Positions 1 to 8,804 of a stretch of 64,000 bases of DNA are shown one piece after another. The notes under the pieces are model-generated. The model saw only the letters and a list, made by a program, of their open reading frames with translations, ran no database searches and was not told the DNA's origin. The stretch covers positions 62,001 to 126,000 of the forward strand of contig NZ_CP157210.1 in the NCBI RefSeq assembly GCF_046736345.1, written 5' to 3'. The position numbers and the translations under genes are program-made. The number at the start of each line of letters is the position of its first letter. The stretch's first letter is position 1. Source of the stretch: Hyphococcus formosus. GTDB taxonomy: Bacteria > Pseudomonadota > Alphaproteobacteria > Caulobacterales > Parvularculaceae.

Positions 1-82
1 CGTAAGCTGACAAATCACTTACATCGCGAAGGGCCGAGTGAATCTGCGGCTTTCCGCTTGGGGAATTGTTAAAGGTAAGAAT

Positions 83-655
83 ATGAAGCGTGGCCGTAAT
101 CAACGCCGGCGTCCGGGTAATAATCCTAATCGTGCGCTAGACTCTAACGGACCAGACGTCAGAATCCGTGGTACTGCGAACCAGATTTACGACAAATATC
201 AGGCGCTCGCCCGTGACGCGCATTCCGCAGGGGACCGTGTTAAGGCTGAAAGCTACCTTCAGCACGCAGAACACTATTTCCGTTTAATCCGTTCGATGCA
301 GCCGGCCCAGCCGCCAGCGAATCAGCAGCAGGCGCAGGATAACGATTCGGATCAGCCCGATGTCGAGAGCGGAGCGGAACAGCGGGACAATGAGCAGCGC
401 GAACGCTCATCCTCTAACCGCCGTGGCCGAAATAATAATGCTCGCGCTGATAATGATGCGGACAAGGCAGAAAAATCCGACAGCGCGGACGCATCAGAAA
501 GCGGTTCGACCAAAAGCGCTGACGAAGCTGCGCCGGAAGAAGAAAAAAAGCCGCGCCGTAAACGCGCACCGCGCCGAACCACGAAGAGCGCGAGCGCTGG
601 CGATGCAGACAGCAAAGCTGAAAAAGCAAAAGCCGCACCTGCAGCCGCAGAATAG
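83..655 (+). CDS. DUF4167 domain-containing protein
   Basis: 190-aa basic, low-complexity protein. The N-terminal ~70 residues match the DUF4167 family, common in Alphaproteobacteria: an MKRGRNQRRR start, then an IRGTANQIYDKYQALARDA segment and a YLQHAEHYFR helix. The C-terminal ~110 residues are charged and disordered (Gln/Asp/Glu-rich, then Lys/Ala/Arg-rich, e.g. KKPRRKRAPRR). Function is not established; the basic ends suggest RNA or DNA binding, which is inference. I chose ATG 83 over an in-frame GTG at 38 because AAGGTAAGA precedes it and the family begins with this motif. A 96-bp gap separates it from the next plus-strand gene. Confidence 0.85.
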   Translation: MKRGRNQRRRPGNNPNRALDSNGPDVRIRGTANQIYDKYQALARDAHSAGDRVKAESYLQHAEHYFRLIRSMQPAQPPANQQQAQDNDSDQPDVESGAEQRDNEQRERSSSNRRGRNNNARADNDADKAEKSDSADASESGSTKSADEAAPEEEKKPRRKRAPRRTTKSASAGDADSKAEKAKAAPAAAE

Positions 656-751
656 AATTCCCGTGCTATCGCAGTTTTCAACTGCATAGACTGATAGGAA
701 CGAGGCAATCGTTCGCTTATGATTTCCCCTGTTTAAGACAGGAGTTATTTC

Positions 752-1543
752 ATGAGCGGCGAACGCACATTATTTGATCTCACTAATAAAGTAGCCATTG
801 TTACAGGTGCATCTCGGGGTATCGGCGAGGCGATTGCGCGGCGTTTGGCGCAACATGGTGCACGCGTCATTGTTTCCAGCCGAAAATTAGATGCCTGCGA
901 GGCGGTAGCCTCGTCGATCAACGAAGCTGAAGGTCGCGAGGCGGCTTATGCTGTCGCGTGTAATATTTCGCACAAGGAAGACCTGCAGAAGCTTGTGGAT
1001 GAAACGAAAGCGAAATGGGGCCCCGCGGACATTTTGATTTCGAATGCTGCCGTTAATCCGTATTACGGCCCAATGTCGGGTTTGAGCGACGAACATTTCG
1101 ACAAGATCCTGACCTGCAATGTCAAAGCCTCACACTGGTTGTCGCAAATGTTGATCCCGGATATGCGCGAGAAGAAAGATGGCGCGATCGTCATCATTTC
1201 ATCGATTGGCGGAATGGTCGGGTCGAACACGATTGGCGGCTATAATATTTCCAAAGCGGCGGACCTGCAGCTCGCGCGAAACCTCGCTGTTGAGTGTGGC
1301 CCTGACAATATCCGTGTAAATTGCATTTGCCCGGGCGTGGTTAAGACCCATTTTGCCGAAGCTTTATGGAAAGATCCAAAGATCGAAAAGCTAATGACCC
1401 AAAAATTGCCATTGCGCCGGTTTGGGGAGCCAGACGACATCGCAGGGGCCGCAGTCTTTTTGGCGTCGCCGGCCGGACAATGGATGACCGGCCAGTCGAT
1501 AATTATAGATGGCGGCACCTTAAATGGGACCGCCGAAATTTAA
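752..1543 (+). CDS. SDR family oxidoreductase
   Basis: 263-aa classical short-chain dehydrogenase/reductase. The NAD(P)-binding glycine motif TGASRGIGEA lies near residue 18, the NNAG-type motif appears as SNAAV near residue 98, the catalytic serine is in IISSIGG and the catalytic pair is in YNISK. The C-terminus MTGQSIIIDGG is typical of the family. The family oxidises or reduces hydroxyl/keto groups with NAD(P)H in the cytosol; the substrate cannot be told. The start follows an ACAGGAG ribosome-binding site whose first bases lie in a short inverted repeat (728-742). It converges on the M24 peptidase gene with a 3-nt gap. Confidence 0.9.
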   Translation: MSGERTLFDLTNKVAIVTGASRGIGEAIARRLAQHGARVIVSSRKLDACEAVASSINEAEGREAAYAVACNISHKEDLQKLVDETKAKWGPADILISNAAVNPYYGPMSGLSDEHFDKILTCNVKASHWLSQMLIPDMREKKDGAIVIISSIGGMVGSNTIGGYNISKAADLQLARNLAVECGPDNIRVNCICPGVVKTHFAEALWKDPKIEKLMTQKLPLRRFGEPDDIAGAAVFLASPAGQWMTGQSIIIDGGTLNGTAEI

Positions 1544-1546
1544 GCG

Positions 1547-3364
1547 CTAAATCGAACGTGTGGCCTTTTCAAACCAGTCTTTAATCTCTGTGCTGATTAA
1601 AGGTGCCAACGTTTCCCGGACGCGTTTATGATATTGATTTAGCCAAGTGCGTTCTTCTTCGGTCAAAAGGTCCACCTTGACCAAGTCGAGATTAATGGGG
1701 GCGAGTGTGATGGTTTCAAATTCCATCATCTCGCGCTCGCCGCCATCAACCGGCTTGGGGTTCGTGACAACAATCAGGTTTTCGATCCGAATTCCAAACT
1801 CACCGGCTTTATAAAAGCCTGGTTCGTTCGAGAGTATCATGCCCGGCTTCAGCGCTTGCGAATTGGGGGCTTTGGCAATTCGTTGCGGCCCTTCATGAAC
1901 ACCCAAAAATGAGCCAACGCCATGTCCGGTTCCATGATCATAATCAAGGCCGACATCCCATAGCGGCTTGCGGGCAATGGCATCAAGCTGATGGCCGGTT
2001 GTGCCGGCAGGGAACTTCATCCGGGCAAGGGCGATATGCCCTTTTAGAACGCGTGTGAAGCGATCTCGCATTTCGTCGGTTGCCTCGCCAATGGGTACGG
2101 TCCGCGTGATGTCCGTTGTTCCGTCATAATATTGGCCACCGGAATCGACGAGATAAAGCGAATTTTTGGCGAGCTTGATGTTTGATTCCGTTGAGACCCG
2201 GTAATGGCAAATCGCGCCATTTGAGCCTGCGCCAGAGATCGTATCAAAGCTTAGATCGCGTAGGTCATCTGACTGCGAACGAATTTCTTCAAGCTTTCGA
2301 GCGGCAGTGATTTCGTCAATCTCGCCACTTTGCGCTTCTGTATCCAGCCAATAAAGAAACTGCGTAATCGCAGCACCATCGCGTATATGCGCTGAGCGCG
2401 CGCCAGCGATTTCCGTTTCGTTTTTGGTGGCGCGGGGAAGGGCGCAAGGGTCCGTGAGTTCAACGATCGAAGCGCCAGCGTCTTTCAGATCATCAATATA
2501 TTTTGATGGTGCCAGTGCTGGGTCCACGGCGACGCGTGCCTTGGTTTGGCCGAGTTTTTTGAGCGCCGCATCCAGATCGCTTTCGGCCCGAATATCGACA
2601 TCATCACCTAGAATGCCGGGCAGTTCATTGCCGACCTTTTCGGGGGCTACAAATAATGTCGCCTTGCCGGTTTTGTCTAAAAGCGCGCGCCCTAATGGTA
2701 GCGGCGAGCGGGCAACGTCGTGTCCACGCACGTTAAATAACCAAGCCAATGAGGGCGGTGCGGTAATTAAAACCGAATCTGCGCCCGCTTTTTGTATCGA
2801 CTGGGCAATCTCCTTGCGTTTTTCATCCGAAGATTTCCCGGCATATTTCAGATCATGCGCCTGAATTGGTGTGAGTGGTGCATCCGGTTGGTCCTGCCAT
2901 GCGAGATCGACAGGGTTTTCTGAAACGGCAACCAATTCGAACCCAACCTTTTCCGCTGCTATGCGCAGGCGCTTGACGCTGGCCAATGTATGTAACATCG
3001 GGTCATAGCCTATCCGCGTAGATTTCTGGGCGTGCTCTAATAGCCAGACATCCGGCGGTGTTTCTGTGATGTCCTCATAGCTAAAGAATGCAGCATCAGT
3101 TTGTTCCCGAACTTGCAATGTATATCGCCCATCGGTCAGCATCACCGCACTGTCTTGCATGATGACCGCAGCCCCGGCAGATCCAGAAAAACCCGTGGCC
3201 CACATCAGTCGTTCCGCATAGGCGGGAATATACTCATTTTGGTATTCATCATCATGCGGAATAATGAAACCATCAAGGTTTTGTTTTTTCATTTCCGCGC
3301 GAAGCAAGGGAAGGTGCTTTGCGGCAAAGGATTTATCGGAGACGGGTTCGAAAGTCTGGAACAT
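1547..3364 (-). CDS. M24 (aminopeptidase P / Xaa-Pro) family peptidase
   Basis: 605 aa, the length of the long, three-domain aminopeptidase P type. Two creatinase-like N-terminal domains precede a C-terminal pita-bread peptidase domain. The dinuclear metal ligands are visible: two Asp in VDSGGQYYDGTTDITRTV, His in GTGHGVGSFLG, Glu in NEPGFYKAGEFG and Glu in MEFETITLAP. The predicted activity is release of N-terminal residues preceding proline, in the cytosol (no signal peptide). AGGAAG precedes ATG 3364. It is transcribed alone, followed 113 bp upstream by prmA on the same strand. Confidence 0.92.
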   Translation of the reverse strand: MFQTFEPVSDKSFAAKHLPLLRAEMKKQNLDGFIIPHDDEYQNEYIPAYAERLMWATGFSGSAGAAVIMQDSAVMLTDGRYTLQVREQTDAAFFSYEDITETPPDVWLLEHAQKSTRIGYDPMLHTLASVKRLRIAAEKVGFELVAVSENPVDLAWQDQPDAPLTPIQAHDLKYAGKSSDEKRKEIAQSIQKAGADSVLITAPPSLAWLFNVRGHDVARSPLPLGRALLDKTGKATLFVAPEKVGNELPGILGDDVDIRAESDLDAALKKLGQTKARVAVDPALAPSKYIDDLKDAGASIVELTDPCALPRATKNETEIAGARSAHIRDGAAITQFLYWLDTEAQSGEIDEITAARKLEEIRSQSDDLRDLSFDTISGAGSNGAICHYRVSTESNIKLAKNSLYLVDSGGQYYDGTTDITRTVPIGEATDEMRDRFTRVLKGHIALARMKFPAGTTGHQLDAIARKPLWDVGLDYDHGTGHGVGSFLGVHEGPQRIAKAPNSQALKPGMILSNEPGFYKAGEFGIRIENLIVVTNPKPVDGGEREMMEFETITLAPINLDLVKVDLLTEEERTWLNQYHKRVRETLAPLISTEIKDWFEKATRSI

Positions 3365-3477
3365 TGGCGCTTCCTGTAAAACGATTGGTCCCGCCGCGCC
3401 CCTGATTGCATGGGCACAGCAGGTGTTGCCTGCAATATCGGGCCTCTATCGCTGACGCTCAAGGGCCAGCGCGAAAT

Positions 3478-4371
3478 TTAGGCTTTGACAAATAATAGGA
3501 TCGGCCAGGTCGGTTGGTCCAGCCGGTTGATGAGGCGGAACCCCTCGCGCTCATAAGCTTCAACCACATTGGATTCCTGCTCGCTCATCAGTCCGGCGAG
3601 CATCACTCTGCCATTTTTGCCAATATGTTTGGCCATATCCGGCGCTAATTCCGCAAGCGGTCCCGCGAGAATATTGGCGAAGACAAAATCAAATGGCGCG
3701 GCCGCGGCGATGTCAGGGTGGTCAAACCCGGCGGCAGTGATGGTGGTGAGCTTATCGCCGACATCATTCAACGCCGCGTTCTCCGCCGCGATGCTCACCG
3801 AGTCTTCGTCGATGTCGCTGGCGATAATATCCCGGTCCCACATTTTTGCGGCGGCGATGGCCAGAACAGCGGAGCCGCAACCGAGATCAAAAATCGATTT
3901 TGGGGCCCAACCGGCAAAACGATCGAGCAGCGTCAAACATCCCGCTGTGGTAGGGTGGTGCCCAGTCCCAAAAGCCAGGTTGGCGTCAATGCGGATTGGA
4001 ATATCGCCGTCTTCATTCGGCAATTTATCTGCGTCATGGATGCCGTATAGAACGAAGCGGCCACACCGAACGACACCTAGCCCTTCAAGCGAATGAGCGA
4101 CCCAATCGACGTCAGGTAACTCTTCGATACTACCCGGGCCAAGTTTTGCGCTGTTTGCGACGGTGGCGTTCACTTCGCTCATGTCGGGTTCGTCTTCGAA
4201 ATAGGCATCAAGACGCCACGCAGTGTCGCCGTCTTCGACGGTTGCATCGTCCTTGGTCAGGCTAACCGCGCCAGCCGGCGGCCATAATAATTCGCTCAAC
4301 GCGTCGCCCGCTTTTTCCAACGCGTCGCGTTCGCCTGTCCAAGTGATCTTGTAGCTTTTTTTCTTGTTCAC
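3478..4371 (-). CDS. prmA: Ribosomal protein L11 methyltransferase PrmA
   Basis: 297-aa SAM-dependent methyltransferase. The SAM motif is in FDLGCGSAVLAIAAAK, the following acidic strand in SDIDEDSV, and the PrmA-type FANILAGPL motif is present, together with the GTGHHPTTAGC segment characteristic of PrmA. In E. coli PrmA trimethylates ribosomal protein L11. The start is GTG at 4371, overlapping the helicase stop by 4 nt (GTGA), so translation is probably coupled to the upstream helicase gene. Confidence 0.93.
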   Translation of the reverse strand: MNKKKSYKITWTGERDALEKAGDALSELLWPPAGAVSLTKDDATVEDGDTAWRLDAYFEDEPDMSEVNATVANSAKLGPGSIEELPDVDWVAHSLEGLGVVRCGRFVLYGIHDADKLPNEDGDIPIRIDANLAFGTGHHPTTAGCLTLLDRFAGWAPKSIFDLGCGSAVLAIAAAKMWDRDIIASDIDEDSVSIAAENAALNDVGDKLTTITAAGFDHPDIAAAAPFDFVFANILAGPLAELAPDMAKHIGKNGRVMLAGLMSEQESNVVEAYEREGFRLINRLDQPTWPILLFVKA

Positions 4372-6707
4372 GCTGCCTCTACAAATGTATCAATAACTTT
4401 TTTAATGCCGGAGTGTTCAAAGTTAACGGTGAGTTTCTGTCCCTCAACGGAGGATATTTTTCCGTATCCAAATTTTTGGTGAAAGACTCGGTTTCCGACT
4501 TTGAATTTAGATTTCCCTGACGCGCCAACGCCAATGGTTTTGCCGCGTCCCTCAATTGTTTTTGGTTTGAAGCTACTGCGTGATGACGCATTTCGCGCGC
4601 GCTTCCAGCCGGGGTTTTCGTAATAGGCGTCTTCCTTTACGCCGATATTATCGAAACTCGATTGTGACGCATAGGCGGTTGCAGTGTTGCCGTATAGCCC
4701 CTGTTCGGAGAATACTTCGACATGTTCCTCGGGAAGCTCGTCAATGAAGCGGGACGGTAATGCTGACTGCCAGCGGCCATAAATTTGCCGGTTCGCCGCA
4801 AAGGAAATGCGACAGCTTTCTTCCGCGCGGGTGACGCCGACATAGGCCAGCCGCCGTTCCTCTTCGAGGGCGGCATTGCCGTTTTCATCGAGTGAGCGTT
4901 TCGATGGGAAGATTTCCTCCTCCCAGCCCGGGAGAAATACGACCGGGAATTCAAGGCCTTTCGCTGCATGTAGCGTCATCAGCCAGATCTGGCCATCGCC
5001 CGTGTTCTCGTTGAGCTCTGATACCAGCGCGACGTGATCGAGATAGCCCTCTAACGTATCAAATTCTGATACCGCTTGAATAAGCTCTTTCAGGTTGTCG
5101 AGTTTGCCTGGTGCCTGTGGTGATTTCGAATTCTTCCACATTTCGATATAGCCAGATTCTTCGAGCACGAGTTCGGCTAGGTCAGCGGGCACCATGTCTT
5201 TCGCATCGCGCGACCAGCGATCAATGCTATCGACAAAATTCAATAGGGACCGGCGCGCTGCTGCCGTCAATTCTCCGCTTTCCAAGGCAATGCGGCTCGC
5301 AACCATAAGCGGCACTTCGTTGGCCCGGGCGACTTTATGTAGAATTTGCAGCGCCTTGTCGCCCAAGCCCCGCTTTGGTTTGTTGACGATCCGGTCGAAA
5401 GCGAGGTCATCATCCGATGATCGAATGAGCCGCAGATAGGATAACGCGTCGCGGCTTTCCTCGCGCTCATAAAAGCGTGGACCGCCCACAACCCGATAGG
5501 CGAGGCCAAGCGTGTTAAACCGTTCTTCAAAGGCACGCATTTGAAACGAAGCGCGGACCAATACGGCCATATCGCTCAGTGAACGTCCCTTTGCTTGTTC
5601 GGATTCAATATCGTCGCCGATAAGCCGCGCTTCTTCTTCGCCATCCCATACGCCGCGCACTCTGACCTTTTCGCCTTCGTCACTCGATGTCCAAAGTGTT
5701 TTGCCCAATCGTTCCTTGTTGGACGCGATCAAACCGGATGCTGCACCAAGAATTGCCGGGGTCGAGCGGTAATTGCGTTCGAGGCGTATAACCGCGGCGC
5801 CGGGGAAGTCTTTTTCAAAGCGAAGAATATTTTCAACTTCCGCGCCGCGCCATCCATAAATGGATTGGTCATCATCGCCGACGCAGCAAATGTTTTTATG
5901 TTTCTGCGCTAGAAGTCTCAGCCATAAATATTGCGCGACATTCGTATCCTGATATTCATCGACGAGCATATAGCGAAAGCGCCGTTGATATTCGCCAAGA
6001 ATATCCGGGTTGTTTTGAAAAATCGTCAAATTGTGGATCAAGAGATCGCCAAAATCAGCGGCGTTTAATGTCGTCAAGCGCGATTGATAGGCTTTGTAGA
6101 GTGCGATGCCGCGCCCATCAGCAAAGTGATAGGCTTCATCGGCAGGCACCTTTTCCGGAACGAGGCCTCTATTTTTCCAGCCATCAATCACCGCCGCCAA
6201 GCCGCGGCCCGTCCACCGTTTTTCGTCTATATTGGCGGCTTCGATAACTTGTTTCGCAAGGCGCACTTGATCATCGGCGTCGAGGATGGTGAAATTTGAT
6301 TTGAGGCCGACTAGCTCCGCGTGCCGTCTGAGGATTTGCGCGCCGATCGAATGGAACGTGCCGAGCCATTTCATGCCCTCAACATTGTCGCCGACCAGCG
6401 CGGCAATCCGCTCTTTCATTTCCCGGGCGGCCTTATTGGTGAAGGTCACCGCCAAAATCTGATAGGGTGCAGCCAATTGCATGTTCAGAAGGTGGGCAAG
6501 GCGGGTGGTCAGGGCGCGCGTTTTGCCCGTGCCGGCACCGGCGAGCATAAGAACCGGTCCCTCCGTAGTTAATACGGCGGCTCGCTGCTCGTCGTTCAAT
6601 CCCTCAAGATAGGGTGCGGATTCAGGGTCTGCGGGCGGGTTTCCGGGCGGACGGGCGGCCATAGCCCGTTGAGAAATAGAGAGTTTTTGATCTTGTTGAG
6701 ATGACAT
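4368..6707 (-). CDS. UvrD/PcrA/Rep-type superfamily 1 DNA helicase
   Basis: 779 aa, a full-length UvrD-like 3'-5' helicase. Walker A is LAGAGTGKTRAL (near residue 56), with AVTFTNKAAREM (motif Ia), LVDEYQDTN (motif II, Walker B), GDDDQSIYGWRGA (motif III), LERNYRS (motif IV), MTLHAAKGLEF (motif V) and AYVGVTRAEE (motif VI). The C-terminus carries a Tudor-like segment, FHQKFGYGKISSVEG, found in UvrD/PcrA. It would act in nucleotide-excision and mismatch repair or clear recombination intermediates. ATG 6707 is the first in-frame start and gives an N-terminal extension of about 30 residues. It overlaps prmA by 4 nt. Confidence 0.93.
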   Translation of the reverse strand: MSSQQDQKLSISQRAMAARPPGNPPADPESAPYLEGLNDEQRAAVLTTEGPVLMLAGAGTGKTRALTTRLAHLLNMQLAAPYQILAVTFTNKAAREMKERIAALVGDNVEGMKWLGTFHSIGAQILRRHAELVGLKSNFTILDADDQVRLAKQVIEAANIDEKRWTGRGLAAVIDGWKNRGLVPEKVPADEAYHFADGRGIALYKAYQSRLTTLNAADFGDLLIHNLTIFQNNPDILGEYQRRFRYMLVDEYQDTNVAQYLWLRLLAQKHKNICCVGDDDQSIYGWRGAEVENILRFEKDFPGAAVIRLERNYRSTPAILGAASGLIASNKERLGKTLWTSSDEGEKVRVRGVWDGEEEARLIGDDIESEQAKGRSLSDMAVLVRASFQMRAFEERFNTLGLAYRVVGGPRFYEREESRDALSYLRLIRSSDDDLAFDRIVNKPKRGLGDKALQILHKVARANEVPLMVASRIALESGELTAAARRSLLNFVDSIDRWSRDAKDMVPADLAELVLEESGYIEMWKNSKSPQAPGKLDNLKELIQAVSEFDTLEGYLDHVALVSELNENTGDGQIWLMTLHAAKGLEFPVVFLPGWEEEIFPSKRSLDENGNAALEEERRLAYVGVTRAEESCRISFAANRQIYGRWQSALPSRFIDELPEEHVEVFSEQGLYGNTATAYASQSSFDNIGVKEDAYYENPGWKRARNASSRSSFKPKTIEGRGKTIGVGASGKSKFKVGNRVFHQKFGYGKISSVEGQKLTVNFEHSGIKKVIDTFVEAA

Positions 6708-6838
6708 TCGTTGAGTTTACCGAAATGAGAACGATTCTGGAACATTAAGAGATATCGCTGCTGGCGGGAATTGCAATCCGGTGCGGAATCGCGACAATTG
6801 AAGGAGCGCTGGGAATTGTTTTTGCAAGGAGATTTTGA

Positions 6839-7174
6839 ATGGCAGGGAAATTCGAGCTTTATAAGGACAAGGCGGGCGAATTTCGTTTTCGCCTGAAAGC
6901 TGGAAATGGGGAAAATATCCTCGCGAGCGAAGGTTATAAAGACAAAAGCGGTGCCGAAAACGGGATTGCTTCGGTCAAAAAGAACGCTTCGGATGAAGCG
7001 CGGTTCGAGATTAAGGATTCGAGTAGCGGTAAGTCTTATTTCGTTCTTAAAGCGGCAAATCATCAGGTGATAGGGCAGTCTCAAATGTATGATTCTGCGT
7101 CAGGCGCTAAAAGCGGAATTCAGTCGGTCATGAATAATGCACCGGATGCGAGCGTCGATGATCAAGCTGGCTAA
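6839..7174 (+). CDS. YegP family protein (two DUF1508 repeats)
   Basis: 111 aa with two tandem DUF1508 repeats: residues ~1-52 (FELYKDKAGEFRFRLKAGNG, ILASEGY) and ~53-105 (FEIKDSSSGKSYFVLKAANH, VIGQSQMY). This duplicated arrangement is that of E. coli YegP, a small soluble protein of unknown role. AAGGAG precedes ATG 6839 at good spacing, and a strong terminator follows at 7194. It is divergent from the helicase gene, with a 131-bp shared upstream region. Confidence 0.9.
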   Translation: MAGKFELYKDKAGEFRFRLKAGNGENILASEGYKDKSGAENGIASVKKNASDEARFEIKDSSSGKSYFVLKAANHQVIGQSQMYDSASGAKSGIQSVMNNAPDASVDDQAG

Positions 7175-7193
7175 GGGTACGGCCCTTTGGTTT

Positions 7194-7223
7194 AAAAGCC
7201 GCCTCTATTGAGGCGGCTTTTTT
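7194..7223 (+). terminator. Rho-independent terminator after the YegP gene
   Basis: Perfect 12-bp inverted repeat AAAAGCCGCCTC / GAGGCGGCTTTT with a 4-nt loop (TATT), followed by more T residues. It lies 19 nt after the stop codon of the YegP-like gene. The A-rich left side means it could also act on the other strand. Confidence 0.9.
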
Positions 7224-7250
7224 AATGGCATAATTGCGCAGAGGAAAATT

Positions 7251-7799
7251 ATGGACATGCGCTTCACCCACCGTATTGCGACAGCAGCCGACGAGCCTGC
7301 GATCATAGAGCTTATGAAGGCGGCCATCGCGGAGAATATGAAAGCATTCCTGTCGGCGGAGGAAATTCTGGCTGCGCAAGAATCCATGGGGCTGGACCGA
7401 ACCTTGATCGAGGACGGGACATATTTTCTGATTGAAGCGCAAACACCGGACGGCACGCAACTTGTCGGTTGCGGCGGGTGGGGTAAGCGCAAGACGCTAT
7501 ATGGTGGCGATCACACCAAGGGACGAGATGACAGCTTTTCAGATCCGTCTACGGACGCTGCGCGCATCCGCGCGATGTATACCCATCCAGACTGGACGCG
7601 CCGCGGTATCGGCACAATGCTGCTTGAATTAGGCGAGGGGGCTGCGCGCGATGCAGGCTTTAAGACGATTGAGCTGGGATCGACGGTGCCCGGTGAACCG
7701 CTCTATCGCGCACGCGGATATAAAGAATTTGATCGCGTGGACGAAGTAACAGCGAATGGTGAAATCAACACGATCATTCACATGCGGAAACCCTTATGA
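7251..7799 (+). CDS. GNAT family N-acetyltransferase
   Basis: 182 aa. The acetyl-CoA-binding motif A is visible as IRAMYTHPDWTRRGIGTMLL (R-x-x-G-x-G/A pattern in RRGIGT), preceded by the beta-strand QLVGCGGWG. The family acetylates an amine on a small molecule or protein; the substrate cannot be deduced. AGAGGA precedes ATG 7251. The 3' end overlaps the convergent secreted-protein gene by 6 nt. Confidence 0.88.
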   Translation: MDMRFTHRIATAADEPAIIELMKAAIAENMKAFLSAEEILAAQESMGLDRTLIEDGTYFLIEAQTPDGTQLVGCGGWGKRKTLYGGDHTKGRDDSFSDPSTDAARIRAMYTHPDWTRRGIGTMLLELGEGAARDAGFKTIELGSTVPGEPLYRARGYKEFDRVDEVTANGEINTIIHMRKPL

Positions 7800-8588
7800 G
7801 CCTTCCATTTCGCTTTCGGTATCATCTGAAGGCGTGAGGGCAACCTCGGCTGGGTCTGGCTCCGCCAAATCGCGAATGACCTCTTCGCAGCCATCTTGTA
7901 CGAATGCGAGATCGTCAATTAAAAAGCGCAATGCATCGCCTCCGGGCCGACGTTTGTCGCTGATCATGCTTACATAGATTTTGCTCGCGCGCCCGCCCAG
8001 ATAATAGGCCCCGGCCATATGCCGCCAACGAACGGTATTTTTTGTCCATTCAAATGATGTCGTTGCTGGTGCCAGCGGCAAGCCAGTTTCATCTTCGCCT
8101 TCAATCGTAACGGTGAAATTTTCGCCTTCCGCGCCGCCGGTCGGATAGATCGCCATGGTGACAACGCACACCGGCCTGTCGAATTCGATCAATAGCGGCG
8201 CATTTAAATAATTTACATAGCCAACAGAAAACTGGCCGCTTGGTGCCGCTTCATAGGTGCAGATTGAGTCATAATAGAATCGTCTTTGTCCGTCACAAAT
8301 TTGCCGCGTTAGCCCGCGACCAAATCGTACGCCAAATTTTTCCGAATATTCATTCCGGATCACCTCGCCATGCTTACCTGGCGGTGGTTCGAAATTGATG
8401 ACCTTATAGGGTGCATCGGCGTCCGGGGTTACCGGGTCATTTACGCGATTTATAACGCCGGTGATAGTCGCCGGATTGGTATCATTATCCGGGTCAGGAC
8501 CAATGCCGTTCTCGTGAACCTGTGCTGAGGCGGCGCTTATAAGCAACGCTGCTGTGATTAATGCCGTTCCAGATTTTCGTGCAATCAT
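7794..8588 (-). CDS. Secreted hypothetical protein, probable beta-sandwich
   Basis: 264 aa with a Sec signal peptide (MIARKSGTALITAALLISAASAQ, cleavage after ASA). The mature part is rich in alternating hydrophobic strands and has paired cysteines (RQICDGQ, SICTYE). A recurring layout (VINFEPPPG ... FGVRFG ... LIEFDRPVCVV ... FLIDDLAF) resembles secreted jelly-roll domains. I do not recognise a family. GGGGAG lies about 10 nt before ATG 8588; a longer reading starting at 8639 would bury the signal peptide and is unlikely. The acidic tail ends SDDTESEMEGS. Confidence 0.7.
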   Translation of the reverse strand: MIARKSGTALITAALLISAASAQVHENGIGPDPDNDTNPATITGVINRVNDPVTPDADAPYKVINFEPPPGKHGEVIRNEYSEKFGVRFGRGLTRQICDGQRRFYYDSICTYEAAPSGQFSVGYVNYLNAPLLIEFDRPVCVVTMAIYPTGGAEGENFTVTIEGEDETGLPLAPATTSFEWTKNTVRWRHMAGAYYLGGRASKIYVSMISDKRRPGGDALRFLIDDLAFVQDGCEEVIRDLAEPDPAEVALTPSDDTESEMEGS

Positions 8589-8804
8589 GACATCAAACTC
8601 CCCGGGGTGATAATACAGCCCAAGCCTACATAGTTCCAAGCCAAATCGACGTTTTCAAAAGCGATCAGGAAAACAGCAGTTTAGGCATGTATTGTATTAG
8701 ATTTGAGGACCCGAAAATATTTAGCGTCTGCAAAAAATGCGTGATTTGATATCTATCTGCGGGCAGTTTAATTGGTCTAAAAATCTTCAAATCTCAGGGT
8801 TGTA

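Noticed and set aside
352..708. 118-codon ORF antisense to the DUF4167 gene
   Set aside because: Low-complexity shadow of the Lys/Ala-rich coding strand, with no ribosome-binding site.
2424..2864. 146-codon ORF antisense to the M24 peptidase gene
   Set aside because: The peptidase is complete on the other strand; the ORF is Ser/Ala-rich shadow sequence.
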